From JAWWPG01 sp038254365 (GTDB lineage Bacteria > Actinomycetota > Actinomycetes > Propionibacteriales > Nocardioidaceae), in contig JBBSGI010000071.1 in NCBI GenBank assembly GCA_038254365.1, positions 1 through 14,059 of the forward strand: DNA of 14,059 nt. The letters run 5' to 3'. This document shows positions 1-7,447 of this stretch, piece by piece. The translations under genes and the position numbers were made by a program. The notes under the pieces are model-generated. The model did not search any database. It saw only the letters and a list, made by a program, of their open reading frames with translations, and was not told the DNA's origin. Each line of letters begins with the position of its first letter. Position 1 is the stretch's first letter.

Positions 1-96
1 CCATCGCTGTCGGCGCTGGCCGGCGCGCCCGTACCAACCGGCCCGCACTACCAACGACTTCGCATGCTCTGGCATCGGACAGGTGGGAACTTCCAT
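1..96 (-). CDS. 5' part of a zinc-ribbon-like, possibly transposase-type gene (runs off left edge)
   Basis: An open frame starts at an ATG (complement of 94-96) and stays open for 32 codons to the window edge. The peptide begins MEVPTCPMPEH and continues through VVRAGWYGRAGQRRQRW. The Cys-Pro pair followed by a Gly-Tyr-Gly and a Gly-x-Arg-Arg-Gln-Arg-aromatic segment resembles the N-terminal zinc-ribbon of several actinobacterial transposase or integrase-like proteins, where a second Cys usually follows this point. A second in-frame ATG lies at 73-75. I see no strong Shine-Dalgarno for either start. The upstream region is AT-richer and carries repeated operator-like motifs, which supports a real 5' end. 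Only the first 32 residues are visible, so the family assignment is an inference by motif resemblance; a chance ORF is possible. Confidence 0.45.
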   Translation of the reverse strand, partial: MEVPTCPMPEHAKSLVVRAGWYGRAGQRRQRW

Positions 97-100
97 GGAT

Positions 101-125
101 TCCACGCTATCTGATATCCACGCTA
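101..125 (-). repeat. Paired direct repeat TAGCGTGGA upstream of the left-edge gene
   Basis: On the reverse strand the nonamer TAGCGTGGA occurs at 117-125 and again at 101-109, 16 bp apart and ending 5 bp before the ATG of the left-edge gene. A second pair, TATGTC (complement of GACATA at 129-134 and 136-141), sits just upstream with 7-bp spacing. The block 97-189 is about 48% GC by hand count, much lower than the genes. Repeated short motifs next to a start codon suggest binding sites for a regulator, or for a transposase if this is an element end. The function is inferred. Confidence 0.4.
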
Positions 126-189
126 AGCGACATAGGACATACGTTCGATTCTACCGCACCGCCGCCGACACTAGCAACCGCCAAACCCG

Positions 190-246
190 TTGTCCACAGA
201 GGAAAGTTCGCGATGGGCGCGAGGCAGGCAGGAGCCCTGTGGACAA
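190..246. promoter_or_regulatory. Two DnaA-box consensus sequences in inverted orientation
   Basis: TTGTCCACA at 190-198 and its reverse complement TGTGGACAA at 238-246 both match exactly the preferred DnaA box of high-GC actinobacteria. They face each other with 39 bp between them. A weaker relative, ATATCCACG, lies at 114-122. No dnaA, dnaN, recF, rpmH, parA or parB gene is visible, so this is unlikely to be oriC. It could be a DnaA-titration or DnaA-regulated promoter site for the gene starting at 286. The sites are seen directly; DnaA binding is an inference. Confidence 0.5.
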
Positions 247-285
247 CCCACGACTCGTGAACTGAAACTCGGGCAGGCTGGTCGG

Positions 286-909
286 ATGGTCCGCCACTCG
301 AGGTGCCAGTCGACCCGCCATCGACGGCAACGCGGTTCGCTCCTTGTTGGCATCGGTGCCTGCGTGCTGACGCTCGCTCTCAGCGTGCTGCTCGTCGGCG
401 CCGTCCTCGCATTCCACGGGGATCCGCCGGCCGACGGAGGCGCCGGCGCGGATCCGCAGATTGTCGTGCGGATGCCGGCCGCGGGTACGACGGTGGCACC
501 TAGTGTGCAGGCGAATGTGGTTCCGGCAGTCGACTCGCGCTGGCGCGCCGTACTCGACATCATCGACCGCCGTCGGGCGATCGCGTGGCGCTTGGGCAGA
601 CCAGACTTGCTCCGGCGGGTGTACACCGCTGGCTCGCCTGTACTCAACGAGGACCAAGAGATGTTGGCTGGTTATGTCCAGCGGGGCCTCAGGGTGATGG
701 GGGCGCGACTGCGCTTCATCTCCGTGAGCCTCGCGCGTCGACAACCGCGCTGGGTGCGGCTGATCGTCGTCGACCAGCTGGGTGAAGCCGTCACGCTGGA
801 TCGGGCTGGTCACCGAGAGCGACTGCCGCACGATCTGCCGACCCGGCACCGCATCGAGCTGCGCAAGGTCGGCAACGACTGGCGGATCGCTCGGGTGGTC
901 CGCGCGTAG
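286..909 (+). CDS. Membrane-anchored protein of unknown function, possible NTF2-like domain
   Basis: This 207-residue protein has a short, strongly basic N-terminus (many Arg and His in residues 1-17) and one hydrophobic helix at about 18-43 (LLVGIGACVLTLALSVLLVG). A Pro/Ala/Gly-rich linker and a soluble domain at about 85-207 follow. The positive-inside pattern predicts an inner-membrane anchor with the domain outside. The soluble part has two helical stretches, then alternating strands, and ends in a motif resembling DWRIARVV, as in small NTF2/Mce-associated-type domains; I cannot name the family. I chose the ATG at 286. The frame extends upstream to a TTG at 190, but that TTG is part of a DnaA box, lacks a ribosome-binding site, and the extra residues look non-coding. 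No good Shine-Dalgarno precedes 286 either. Its stop is one base away from the stop of the convergent SDR gene. Confidence 0.6.
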   Translation: MVRHSRCQSTRHRRQRGSLLVGIGACVLTLALSVLLVGAVLAFHGDPPADGGAGADPQIVVRMPAAGTTVAPSVQANVVPAVDSRWRAVLDIIDRRRAIAWRLGRPDLLRRVYTAGSPVLNEDQEMLAGYVQRGLRVMGARLRFISVSLARRQPRWVRLIVVDQLGEAVTLDRAGHRERLPHDLPTRHRIELRKVGNDWRIARVVRA

Positions 910-910
910 G

Positions 911-1804
911 CTAGGAGAGTGCGCCGCGCAGCTGGCTGTCGAGATCCGGGTGGCTGAACACGAAGCCCGCTGCCTGTAGCCGGGTCGGGTGCACCCTGAG
1001 GCTGCCGAGGAGCTCCCAGGACAGCTCTCCCAGGAAAGTGGTCAGGACGAACGCCGGCACCCGCATCAGCGTCGGCCGATGCAGCCGCTGCCCGAGGAGT
1101 TCAGTCAGATCGGCGTTGGTCGCTAGCTCGGGCGCGACGACGTTGTAGGGGCCACTCATGGTGTCGTCGGTCACTGCTCGTTCCACCGCCAACACCCAGT
1201 CATCGAGGCTGACCGAGGGGAACCACTGACGTCCGCTGCCCAGGCGCCCGCCGACTCCCAGCCGGAAGGGCAGCTTCATCACCTTCAGCGCCCCACCTCG
1301 CTGGTCGAGCACCACGGCAGTCCGCAGGAGAACCACCCGCACCCCGACATGCGACGCAGGCACGGTCGCGGCCTCCCACTGCCTCACCAAATCCGCGAGA
1401 AAGCCCTCGCCGGGCGGGGAGCTCTCGTCCAGCTCCTCGTCACCGCGGTCCTTGCCGTAGTAGCCGATGGCGCTGCCGTTCACGAGCGCCGGCCGCGGCG
1501 CCTCGAGCGCTGTGATCGCGCCGACGATGGTCCGGGTCGTCGCCGTACGGCTCTCCAACAAGGTCTTGCGGTACGACGATGTCCACGGCCAGTGTGCGAT
1601 GGGCGCACCGCCCAGGTTGACCACCACGTCGACTCCGGCGAGAGCCTCGGCCGGGAGGTGGCCTTGGTACGGATCCCAGCGGAACTCCGCGGCCGCTTGG
1701 GGCTCCGACCTCACGAGGCGCCGAGTGGAGTGCCCCGCCTCGCCGAGGCGCTCGCGTAGCGCCGAACCGAGGAAGCCGGAGGCGCCGGCCAGCAGGATCA
1801 GCAT
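911..1804 (-). CDS. TIGR01777-family SDR / NAD-dependent epimerase-like protein
   Basis: This 297-residue protein has the Rossmann dinucleotide-binding motif GASGFLG at residues 8-14. It also has the family-typical NGSAIGYYG segment containing the likely active-site tyrosine, then SSPPGEGFLADL and a Trp-Glu pair. It ends in a DUF1731-type tail with HPTRLQAAGFVFSHP. This matches the TIGR01777 (YfcH-like) extended short-chain dehydrogenase/epimerase family in length and motif order; its substrate is generally unknown. The start codon is only 4 bp after the dlaT stop, so the two genes are probably cotranscribed and translationally coupled. In M. tuberculosis the orthologous pair is dlaT-Rv2216, followed by lipB and lipA. 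Here the next gene is instead a convergent unrelated gene. Confidence 0.9.
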   Translation of the reverse strand: MLILLAGASGFLGSALRERLGEAGHSTRRLVRSEPQAAAEFRWDPYQGHLPAEALAGVDVVVNLGGAPIAHWPWTSSYRKTLLESRTATTRTIVGAITALEAPRPALVNGSAIGYYGKDRGDEELDESSPPGEGFLADLVRQWEAATVPASHVGVRVVLLRTAVVLDQRGGALKVMKLPFRLGVGGRLGSGRQWFPSVSLDDWVLAVERAVTDDTMSGPYNVVAPELATNADLTELLGQRLHRPTLMRVPAFVLTTFLGELSWELLGSLRVHPTRLQAAGFVFSHPDLDSQLRGALS

Positions 1805-1808
1805 CCGG

Positions 1809-3806
1809 TCAGCTACCCAGCTCTGACTCGAAGTTGGCCTCTTCGAGGCGTTGCTTGATCGCGGCGAGGAAGCGGGCTGCGTCTGCTCCGTCGACTAGGC
1901 GGTGGTCGTACGTGAGGGACAGGTACACCATCTGCCGTACGGCGATCGTCTCGCCCAGGTTGGGGTCGTCGATCACGACGGCCCGTTTGACGACCGTGCC
2001 CGTGCCCAGGATCGCGACCTGCGGCTGGTTGATGATCGGGGTGTCGAAGAGCGCACCCCTGCTGCCGGTGTTGGTCAGCGTGAACGTGCCACCGGAGAGC
2101 TCGTCGGGAGTGACCTTGTTATCGCGGGTCCGAGCCGCCAGGTCCTGGATCTTGCGCGCGATGCCGGCGATCGAGAGGTCGCCGGCGTTCTTGATCACGG
2201 GCACCAGCAGCCCACGCTCGGTGTCGACCGCGACGCCGAGATGTTCGCCGTCGTGGTACGTGACGGTGCCTGCCTCCGTGTCGATGGAGGCGTTGACCTG
2301 CGGATAGGTCTTGAGCGCGTCGATCGCCGCCTTCGCGAAGAATGGCAGGAAGGACAGCTTCACACCTTCGCGCTGCTCGAAACCGACCTTGACCTTGTTG
2401 CGTAGCCGTGAGATCGCGGTGACGTCCACCTCGACGACTGTCGTCAGCTGGGCGGACGTCTGGAGTGACTCGACCATGCGTGCCGCGATGACCTTGCGCA
2501 GGCGGCTGAGCTTCTCCGTGGTGCCGCGCAGGCTGGTGGCCGCTGCCGCGGGCGACGTCGGCTCGGACGCAGCCGTAGCTGCCGGTTGCTGCGGCTGGTT
2601 GCGCTGCTCGTCGGCCGCGCGCTCGGCAGCGTCGGCCGCGGCGAGCACGTCCTGCTTGCGGATTCGGCCACCGACTCCGGTGCCAGTCATCGAGGCAAGG
2701 TCGATGTTGTGCTTGGTGGCCAGCTTGCGGACCAGCGGGGTCACGTAGCTCTGGTCCGTCGGGCCGCCGCCGGAAGCGGGCTCTTCGGCGGGTTGCTGCG
2801 GCGAGGTCGGGTCGCGCTCGGGTTCCGGTTCTGCCTTTGCTGGTGGTTCGGGGTCGGGCTCCGGTTCTGCCTTTGCTGCTGGCTCGGACTCGGGCTCGGG
2901 CTCTGGCTCCGGCGACTCCGGACCCGGCTCGGCCTGTTGTCCACCCGTGGGCGCAACAGCTCCTCCGGCGTCACTGCTTGCTGTGTCCCCGGAGCCGATC
3001 CGGGCCAGTACGGCGCCTACCTCGACGGTTTCGTCCTCGCCGACCACGATCTCCGCCAGGGTGCCGGCAACCGGCGAGGGGATCTCGGTGTCGACCTTGT
3101 CGGTCGAGACCTCGAGCAGGGGCTCGTCGACGGCGACCTCGTCGCCCACGGACTTCAGCCATTGTGTGACGGTGCCTTCGGTGACGCTCTCTCCGAGCGC
3201 GGGGAGGGTGACGTCGGTGGTGGTGCCGCCGCCGGGTTGCTGCTCGGAGGCACTCGCCAGCTCAACGTCGCCGCCTTCGTCGTCGCTGTCGTCCCCCTCG
3301 TCACCGCTGCTGCTGTCGTCCCCCTCGTCACCGCTGCTGCTGTCGTCCCCCTCGTCACCGCTGCTGCTGTCGTCCCCCTCGTCACCGCTGCTGCTGTCGT
3401 CACCCGTTGTCGCCTCGGCGCTCTGGTCACCGGATTGCTGGGTTACGGCCTCGGCGGCGCCGTCGGACGTACCCGCGTCCTCAAGATCGCCATCCTGGGT
3501 CTGCTCGGCAGCGCTCTCCACTGACCCCCCGTCGTCGGTCGGCTCTGCGCCGCCGGAGGAGGATTCGTTCGAGTCACCGATCAGCGCCAGGACCGCCCCG
3601 ACCTCCACTGTCTCGTCCTCGTCGGCCCGGATCTCGAGCAGCGTCCCGGCGACCGGGGAAGGGATCTCGGTGTCGACCTTGTCGGTCGATACCTCAAGCA
3701 GCGCCTCGTCCACCTCGACGTCGTCGCCAACCGACTTCAACCACTGGGTGACGGTGCCCTCGGTGACGCTCTCGCCGAGCGCCGGCAGTTTGACTTCGGT
3801 CGCCAT
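1809..3806 (-). CDS. dlaT: Dihydrolipoamide acyltransferase, E2 of 2-oxoacid dehydrogenase complex
   Basis: This 665-residue E2 transfers acyl groups from lipoyl arms to CoA in the pyruvate and/or 2-oxoglutarate dehydrogenase complex. Domains run as follows: lipoyl domain 1 (about 1-77, lipoyl Lys43 in STDKVDTE), an acidic Ser/Asp/Gly linker (80-190), lipoyl domain 2 (about 196-272, Lys237), a Pro/Glu-rich linker (290-345), the E3-binding domain (about 354-390, with VTPLVRKLA and GTGVGGRIRKQDV), an Ala/Pro linker, and the catalytic domain (about 425-660). The active-site motif is DHRLVDG, with His635. The two lipoyl domains are nearly identical over their first 50 residues. The gene is often annotated sucB. 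In mycobacteria the orthologue DlaT was shown to serve pyruvate dehydrogenase, because the 2-oxoglutarate E1 carries its own E2 domain. Lpd lies 74 bp upstream and an SDR 4 bp downstream. The linker carries an in-frame minisatellite. Confidence 0.95.
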   Translation of the reverse strand: MATEVKLPALGESVTEGTVTQWLKSVGDDVEVDEALLEVSTDKVDTEIPSPVAGTLLEIRADEDETVEVGAVLALIGDSNESSSGGAEPTDDGGSVESAAEQTQDGDLEDAGTSDGAAEAVTQQSGDQSAEATTGDDSSSGDEGDDSSSGDEGDDSSSGDEGDDSSSGDEGDDSDDEGGDVELASASEQQPGGGTTTDVTLPALGESVTEGTVTQWLKSVGDEVAVDEPLLEVSTDKVDTEIPSPVAGTLAEIVVGEDETVEVGAVLARIGSGDTASSDAGGAVAPTGGQQAEPGPESPEPEPEPESEPAAKAEPEPDPEPPAKAEPEPERDPTSPQQPAEEPASGGGPTDQSYVTPLVRKLATKHNIDLASMTGTGVGGRIRKQDVLAAADAAERAADEQRNQPQQPAATAASEPTSPAAAATSLRGTTEKLSRLRKVIAARMVESLQTSAQLTTVVEVDVTAISRLRNKVKVGFEQREGVKLSFLPFFAKAAIDALKTYPQVNASIDTEAGTVTYHDGEHLGVAVDTERGLLVPVIKNAGDLSIAGIARKIQDLAARTRDNKVTPDELSGGTFTLTNTGSRGALFDTPIINQPQVAILGTGTVVKRAVVIDDPNLGETIAVRQMVYLSLTYDHRLVDGADAARFLAAIKQRLEEANFESELGS
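2824..2878 (-). repeat. 36-bp-period duplication in the second linker of DlaT
   Basis: A 19-bp sequence at 2824-2842 recurs exactly at 2860-2878, a 36-bp (12-codon) period. In the protein it produces two copies of PAKAEPEPx in the Pro/Glu-rich linker between the second lipoyl domain and the E3-binding domain. Such Ala-Pro/Glu linkers are flexible swinging-arm tethers in E2 proteins, so length change there is tolerated. Confidence 0.75.
3286..3393 (-). repeat. Perfect 27-bp minisatellite, four copies, inside dlaT
   Basis: Four identical 27-bp units lie head to tail at 3286-3312, 3313-3339, 3340-3366 and 3367-3393. A partial fifth unit diverges after about 8 bases (from 3394). Each unit encodes nine residues read as DDSSSGDEG, at about residues 138-174 of the first inter-lipoyl linker. 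Because the period is a multiple of three, copy-number change keeps the reading frame. No base differs between the copies, so the expansion is recent or actively homogenised. Confidence 0.95.
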
Positions 3807-3864
3807 CTCGCTTCGTCATCCTCTGGTCGGAACGGATATGTCTGGGTCCGGGATCCGCCGGATC

Positions 3865-3870
3865 AGCCTA
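3865..3870 (-). promoter_or_regulatory. Possible -10 hexamer TAGGCT for dlaT in the lpd-dlaT spacer
   Basis: TAGGCT on the reverse strand fits the actinobacterial -10 pattern TAnnnT and lies 58 bp before the dlaT ATG. A small palindrome, GATCC-GCC-GGATC at 3852-3864, follows it. I see no convincing -35. It could give dlaT its own promoter besides read-through from lpd. Confidence 0.3.
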
Positions 3871-3880
3871 TCGGCAGCAG

Positions 3881-5266
<1,386 letters not shown>

Positions 5267-5394
5267 GCTTCCTCCGACCGATGTCAGGCTGGTGTGATCG
5301 CGCCCGCGGCGGCGACGTCGCGCGGACCGGAAGGGCGGCCGGGCCATCTTCGCACTCGCCGCCGGAACCGGGCTCGGCAGGCTGCGAGGTGCGC

Positions 5395-5400
5395 GATACT
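5395..5400 (+). promoter_or_regulatory. Possible -10 element for the 106-aa conserved protein
   Basis: GATACT differs by one base from the TATACT-type -10 and lies 33 bp before the ATG at 5434. The interval 5267-5433 separates divergent genes and must hold promoters for both directions. No clear -35 is visible on either strand. Confidence 0.25.
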
Positions 5401-5433
5401 GACTTCCTACTGACCAACTCGAGCGGAGGGCGC

Positions 5434-5754
5434 ATGGGATTCCTCTCTCGTCGTCGCAACCGACCTGGTGTCCTGCGGGCCGCCGAGTCAGATGACGCGC
5501 GTTACCTGAAGGAGTGGGTCAAGAGCCGTTCGGGGATCGAGGGCTTCGTCGAGCCGCGAACGGCGGTCACCGAGACGACGCTGTTGCTGGTAGCCATCGA
5601 CGGCGAGTGGACCAGGCGACGGGTGCCGTCGGTTGAGTGGGCGCACGACTTCGCCAACGGGGCCGGCATCCCGAGCTACGACGCGGCGGTCGTCGGCTAC
5701 CCGGCTCGGATGCGCGAGTGGAACCGCAGGCACAACAACAAACCTCCACCCTGA
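5434..5754 (+). CDS. Conserved actinobacterial protein of unknown function (106 aa)
   Basis: The protein starts MGFLSRRRNRPG and has a conserved core: LRAAESDDARYLKEWV, then VEPRTAVTETTLLLVAIDGEW, then a C-terminal YPARMREWNRR. I recognise this layout as a small conserved protein found beside lpd/pepA/sucB in Streptomyces and relatives. It is sometimes mislabelled an oxidoreductase, but it has no nucleotide-binding motif and no signal peptide or membrane segment. The ATG at 5434 is supported by GGAGGG four bases upstream; the frame extends upstream to 5251 without a good start. It is divergent from lpd. Its TGA is the first element of a long dyad repeat. Function unknown. Confidence 0.8.
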   Translation: MGFLSRRRNRPGVLRAAESDDARYLKEWVKSRSGIEGFVEPRTAVTETTLLLVAIDGEWTRRRVPSVEWAHDFANGAGIPSYDAAVVGYPARMREWNRRHNNKPPP

Positions 5755-5875
5755 CGGTCCGCCAGTTGTAACCGACGATCCGGCACTTGTCCCCAACCAT
5801 CCGGCACCCTTGACACACTGAGCGGCGGATGGTCTGCAACGGGGGGCGGATGGTCGGTTACGGGGGGCGGATGGT
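5754..5875. repeat. Symmetrical 21-bp-period inverted array filling a convergent gap
   Basis: The octamer CGGATGGT occurs at 5826-5833, 5847-5854 and 5868-5875, exactly 21 bp apart. Its complement ACCATCCG occurs at 5796-5803, with degenerate copies at 5775-5782 (ACGATCCG, one mismatch) and 5754-5761 (ACGGTCCG, two mismatches), also 21 bp apart. All three pairs share one dyad centre, at 5814/5815. The two 50-bp arms match at 35 of 50 positions by hand count, with about five more G-U pairs in the plus-strand RNA. G6 runs sit between the right-hand copies. The array starts on the last base of one stop codon and ends 2 bp before the other (5878-5880). Likely roles are a bidirectional terminator/mRNA 3' stabiliser or a REP/MITE-like element. 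Confidence 0.85.
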
Positions 5876-5877
5876 GG

Positions 5878-7368
5878 TTAGCGGGCACGCTCGACGGCGA
5901 GCTGCACCAGGGTGCGCACCGCCGTACCCGTGCCGCCCTTGGGGGTGTAGCCGGAAGGCGACCCCTCGTTGAACGCCGGACCAGCGATGTCGAGATGCGC
6001 CCAGGGGACGCCGTCAGCGACGAACTCGCGCAGAAAGGCGGCCGCGTACATCGCGCCGCCCCACGGCTCGGGGTTGTGCTGGCTCAGGTCGGCGATCTTC
6101 GTCGTCCGGACCAGGTCATGCATCTCCTCCGGGATCGGCAGCGCCCACATCCGCTCCCCAGCCCGCTCCGCGACCTCCGGCAGCTCCCGGTGCAGCTCGT
6201 CGTCGTTGCTGAAGACGCCCGAGGTGTTTTTCCCCAGTGCGACCATGCACGCGCCCGTCAGCGTGGCCACGTCGATGATCAGGTCGGGCTTGTCGCGGTT
6301 CGCGGACGAGATGCCGTCGGCGAGGACCAACCGCCCCTCGGCGTCGGTGTTGAGCACCTCGACAGTCTTGCCGCCGTACATGGTGAGCACGTCTCCCGGA
6401 CGGGCCGCGCCACCGGAGGGCATGTTCTCGGCCAGGCAGGCGTATCCGGTCACCCGCACCGGCAACCCGAGCTCGGCGATCGCGAACACCGCTGCCGACA
6501 CGGCGGCGGCCCCAGCCATGTCGCACTTCATCGTCGCCATCCCGGCGCTGGTCTTGATGGACAGCCCGCCGGAGTCGAAGGTGATCCCCTTGCCGACGAG
6601 TGCGATGTGGGCCTTGGGTCGGGCCGGGCGGTAGGACAGCTTGGCGAGACGCGGCTGTCGCACCGAGCCCATGCCGACCCCGAGCAGACCGCCGTACCCC
6701 TTGGTCCGGAGCGCCGACTCGTCGAGGACAGTCACGGTGACCTTGGACTTCTGGGCCCTGGCGCGCGCCTGAAGCTCCTCGGCGAACGACTGCGGGTAGA
6801 GGTCGTTCGGCGGGGTGTTCACCAGGTCGCGGGTGAAGTTGACCGCCTCGGCGACGATCTGACCTGCGGCGGCGGCCGCGCCGGCGGACTTGGTGCGGGC
6901 GCGCTCGGTCAGTACGACGATCTCCGCGACGTGATCCGCCTTCTTCGCGAGGTACCGGTCAAAGGTGTAGCCGCCGAGCAAAGCGCCCTCGACGATCGCG
7001 CGCACCTGGTCGTCGGTGGCCGCGGGCAATGCCAGCGCGACCGTCTTGACGCCGTCGGTGGCCCGGGCCGCTGCCCCCGCGGCGCGGCGCAGCGACTCGA
7101 GGTCAACCTCGCCGGCCGTGCCGACCCCAGCCGCGAGCACTACGGTCGCTTTGGTCGCGGGTGGGCCCGCGAGCTTGCACACGTCTCCGGGCTTGCCCGA
7201 GCCGCCCACTGCCTTCAAGGTGCCCGCGAAGCCGGACCCGAACGCTTGATCAACCGACTCCCCACCGGGGGCGACCTTCAGCGCCTCGCCTTGTGACTGG
7301 ACCCCGATGACGAGGGCATCGGCCTTGAAGCTCGTGGGCGAAGCGGTGCGAAGGGTGACGGTCGTCAT
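5878..7368 (-). CDS. pepA: Leucyl aminopeptidase, M17 family
   Basis: This 496-residue cytosolic metallo-exopeptidase removes N-terminal residues from peptides and usually acts as a hexamer with two metal ions per subunit. The catalytic domain has Lys260 and Asp265 in GKGITFDSGG, Asp283 in MKCDMAG, and the signature NTDAEGRL with Asp342, Glu344 and Arg346. The spacing equals that of E. coli PepA (270/275/293/352/354/356), offset by 10, so all metal and catalytic residues appear present. I chose the ATG at 7366-7368, preceded by GGAGGA at 7-nt spacing. The frame is open far upstream to 7965, but that part overlaps gcvT and is not coding. It is divergent from gcvT with a 79-bp gap; the mycobacterial equivalent (pepB) also lies near gcvT and dlaT. 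Confidence 0.95.
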   Translation of the reverse strand: MTTVTLRTASPTSFKADALVIGVQSQGEALKVAPGGESVDQAFGSGFAGTLKAVGGSGKPGDVCKLAGPPATKATVVLAAGVGTAGEVDLESLRRAAGAAARATDGVKTVALALPAATDDQVRAIVEGALLGGYTFDRYLAKKADHVAEIVVLTERARTKSAGAAAAAGQIVAEAVNFTRDLVNTPPNDLYPQSFAEELQARARAQKSKVTVTVLDESALRTKGYGGLLGVGMGSVRQPRLAKLSYRPARPKAHIALVGKGITFDSGGLSIKTSAGMATMKCDMAGAAAVSAAVFAIAELGLPVRVTGYACLAENMPSGGAARPGDVLTMYGGKTVEVLNTDAEGRLVLADGISSANRDKPDLIIDVATLTGACMVALGKNTSGVFSNDDELHRELPEVAERAGERMWALPIPEEMHDLVRTTKIADLSQHNPEPWGGAMYAAAFLREFVADGVPWAHLDIAGPAFNEGSPSGYTPKGGTGTAVRTLVQLAVERAR

Positions 7369-7433
7369 GTGGCTGTCCTCCGGGGCAAAAGGGATGCGTG
7401 GTCGCCGATCCCGGGCGACTTTACCCGGTGCGG

Positions 7434-7439
7434 TAGGTT
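7434..7439 (+). promoter_or_regulatory. -10 hexamer TAGGTT for a probably leaderless gcvT mRNA
   Basis: TAGGTT fits TAnnnT and ends 8 bp before the gcvT ATG at 7448, so transcription should begin at or within two bases of the A of the start codon. No Shine-Dalgarno lies before the ATG. Leaderless mRNAs with this geometry are common in actinobacteria. No clear -35. Confidence 0.5.
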
Positions 7440-7447
7440 CGCGAGCC

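Noticed and set aside
190..246. Chromosomal replication origin
   Set aside because: Only two perfect DnaA boxes and no dnaA, dnaN, parA/parB or rpmH nearby; bacterial origins carry many more boxes.
190..285. Upstream TTG start for the membrane protein at 286
   Set aside because: The TTG is part of a DnaA box, has no ribosome-binding site, and adds residues with no hydrophobic or domain character.
3286..3393. CRISPR-like array
   Set aside because: The units are directly adjacent with no unique spacers and lie in frame inside a coding gene.
5267..5347. N-terminal extension of lpdA by 27 codons
   Set aside because: It is Arg-rich with no ribosome-binding site; the GTG at 5266 has GGAGGAA and yields the usual start of the FAD domain.
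5995..7296. 433-residue forward ORF opposite pepA
   Set aside because: It is an antisense shadow of a gene with complete M17 catalytic residues.
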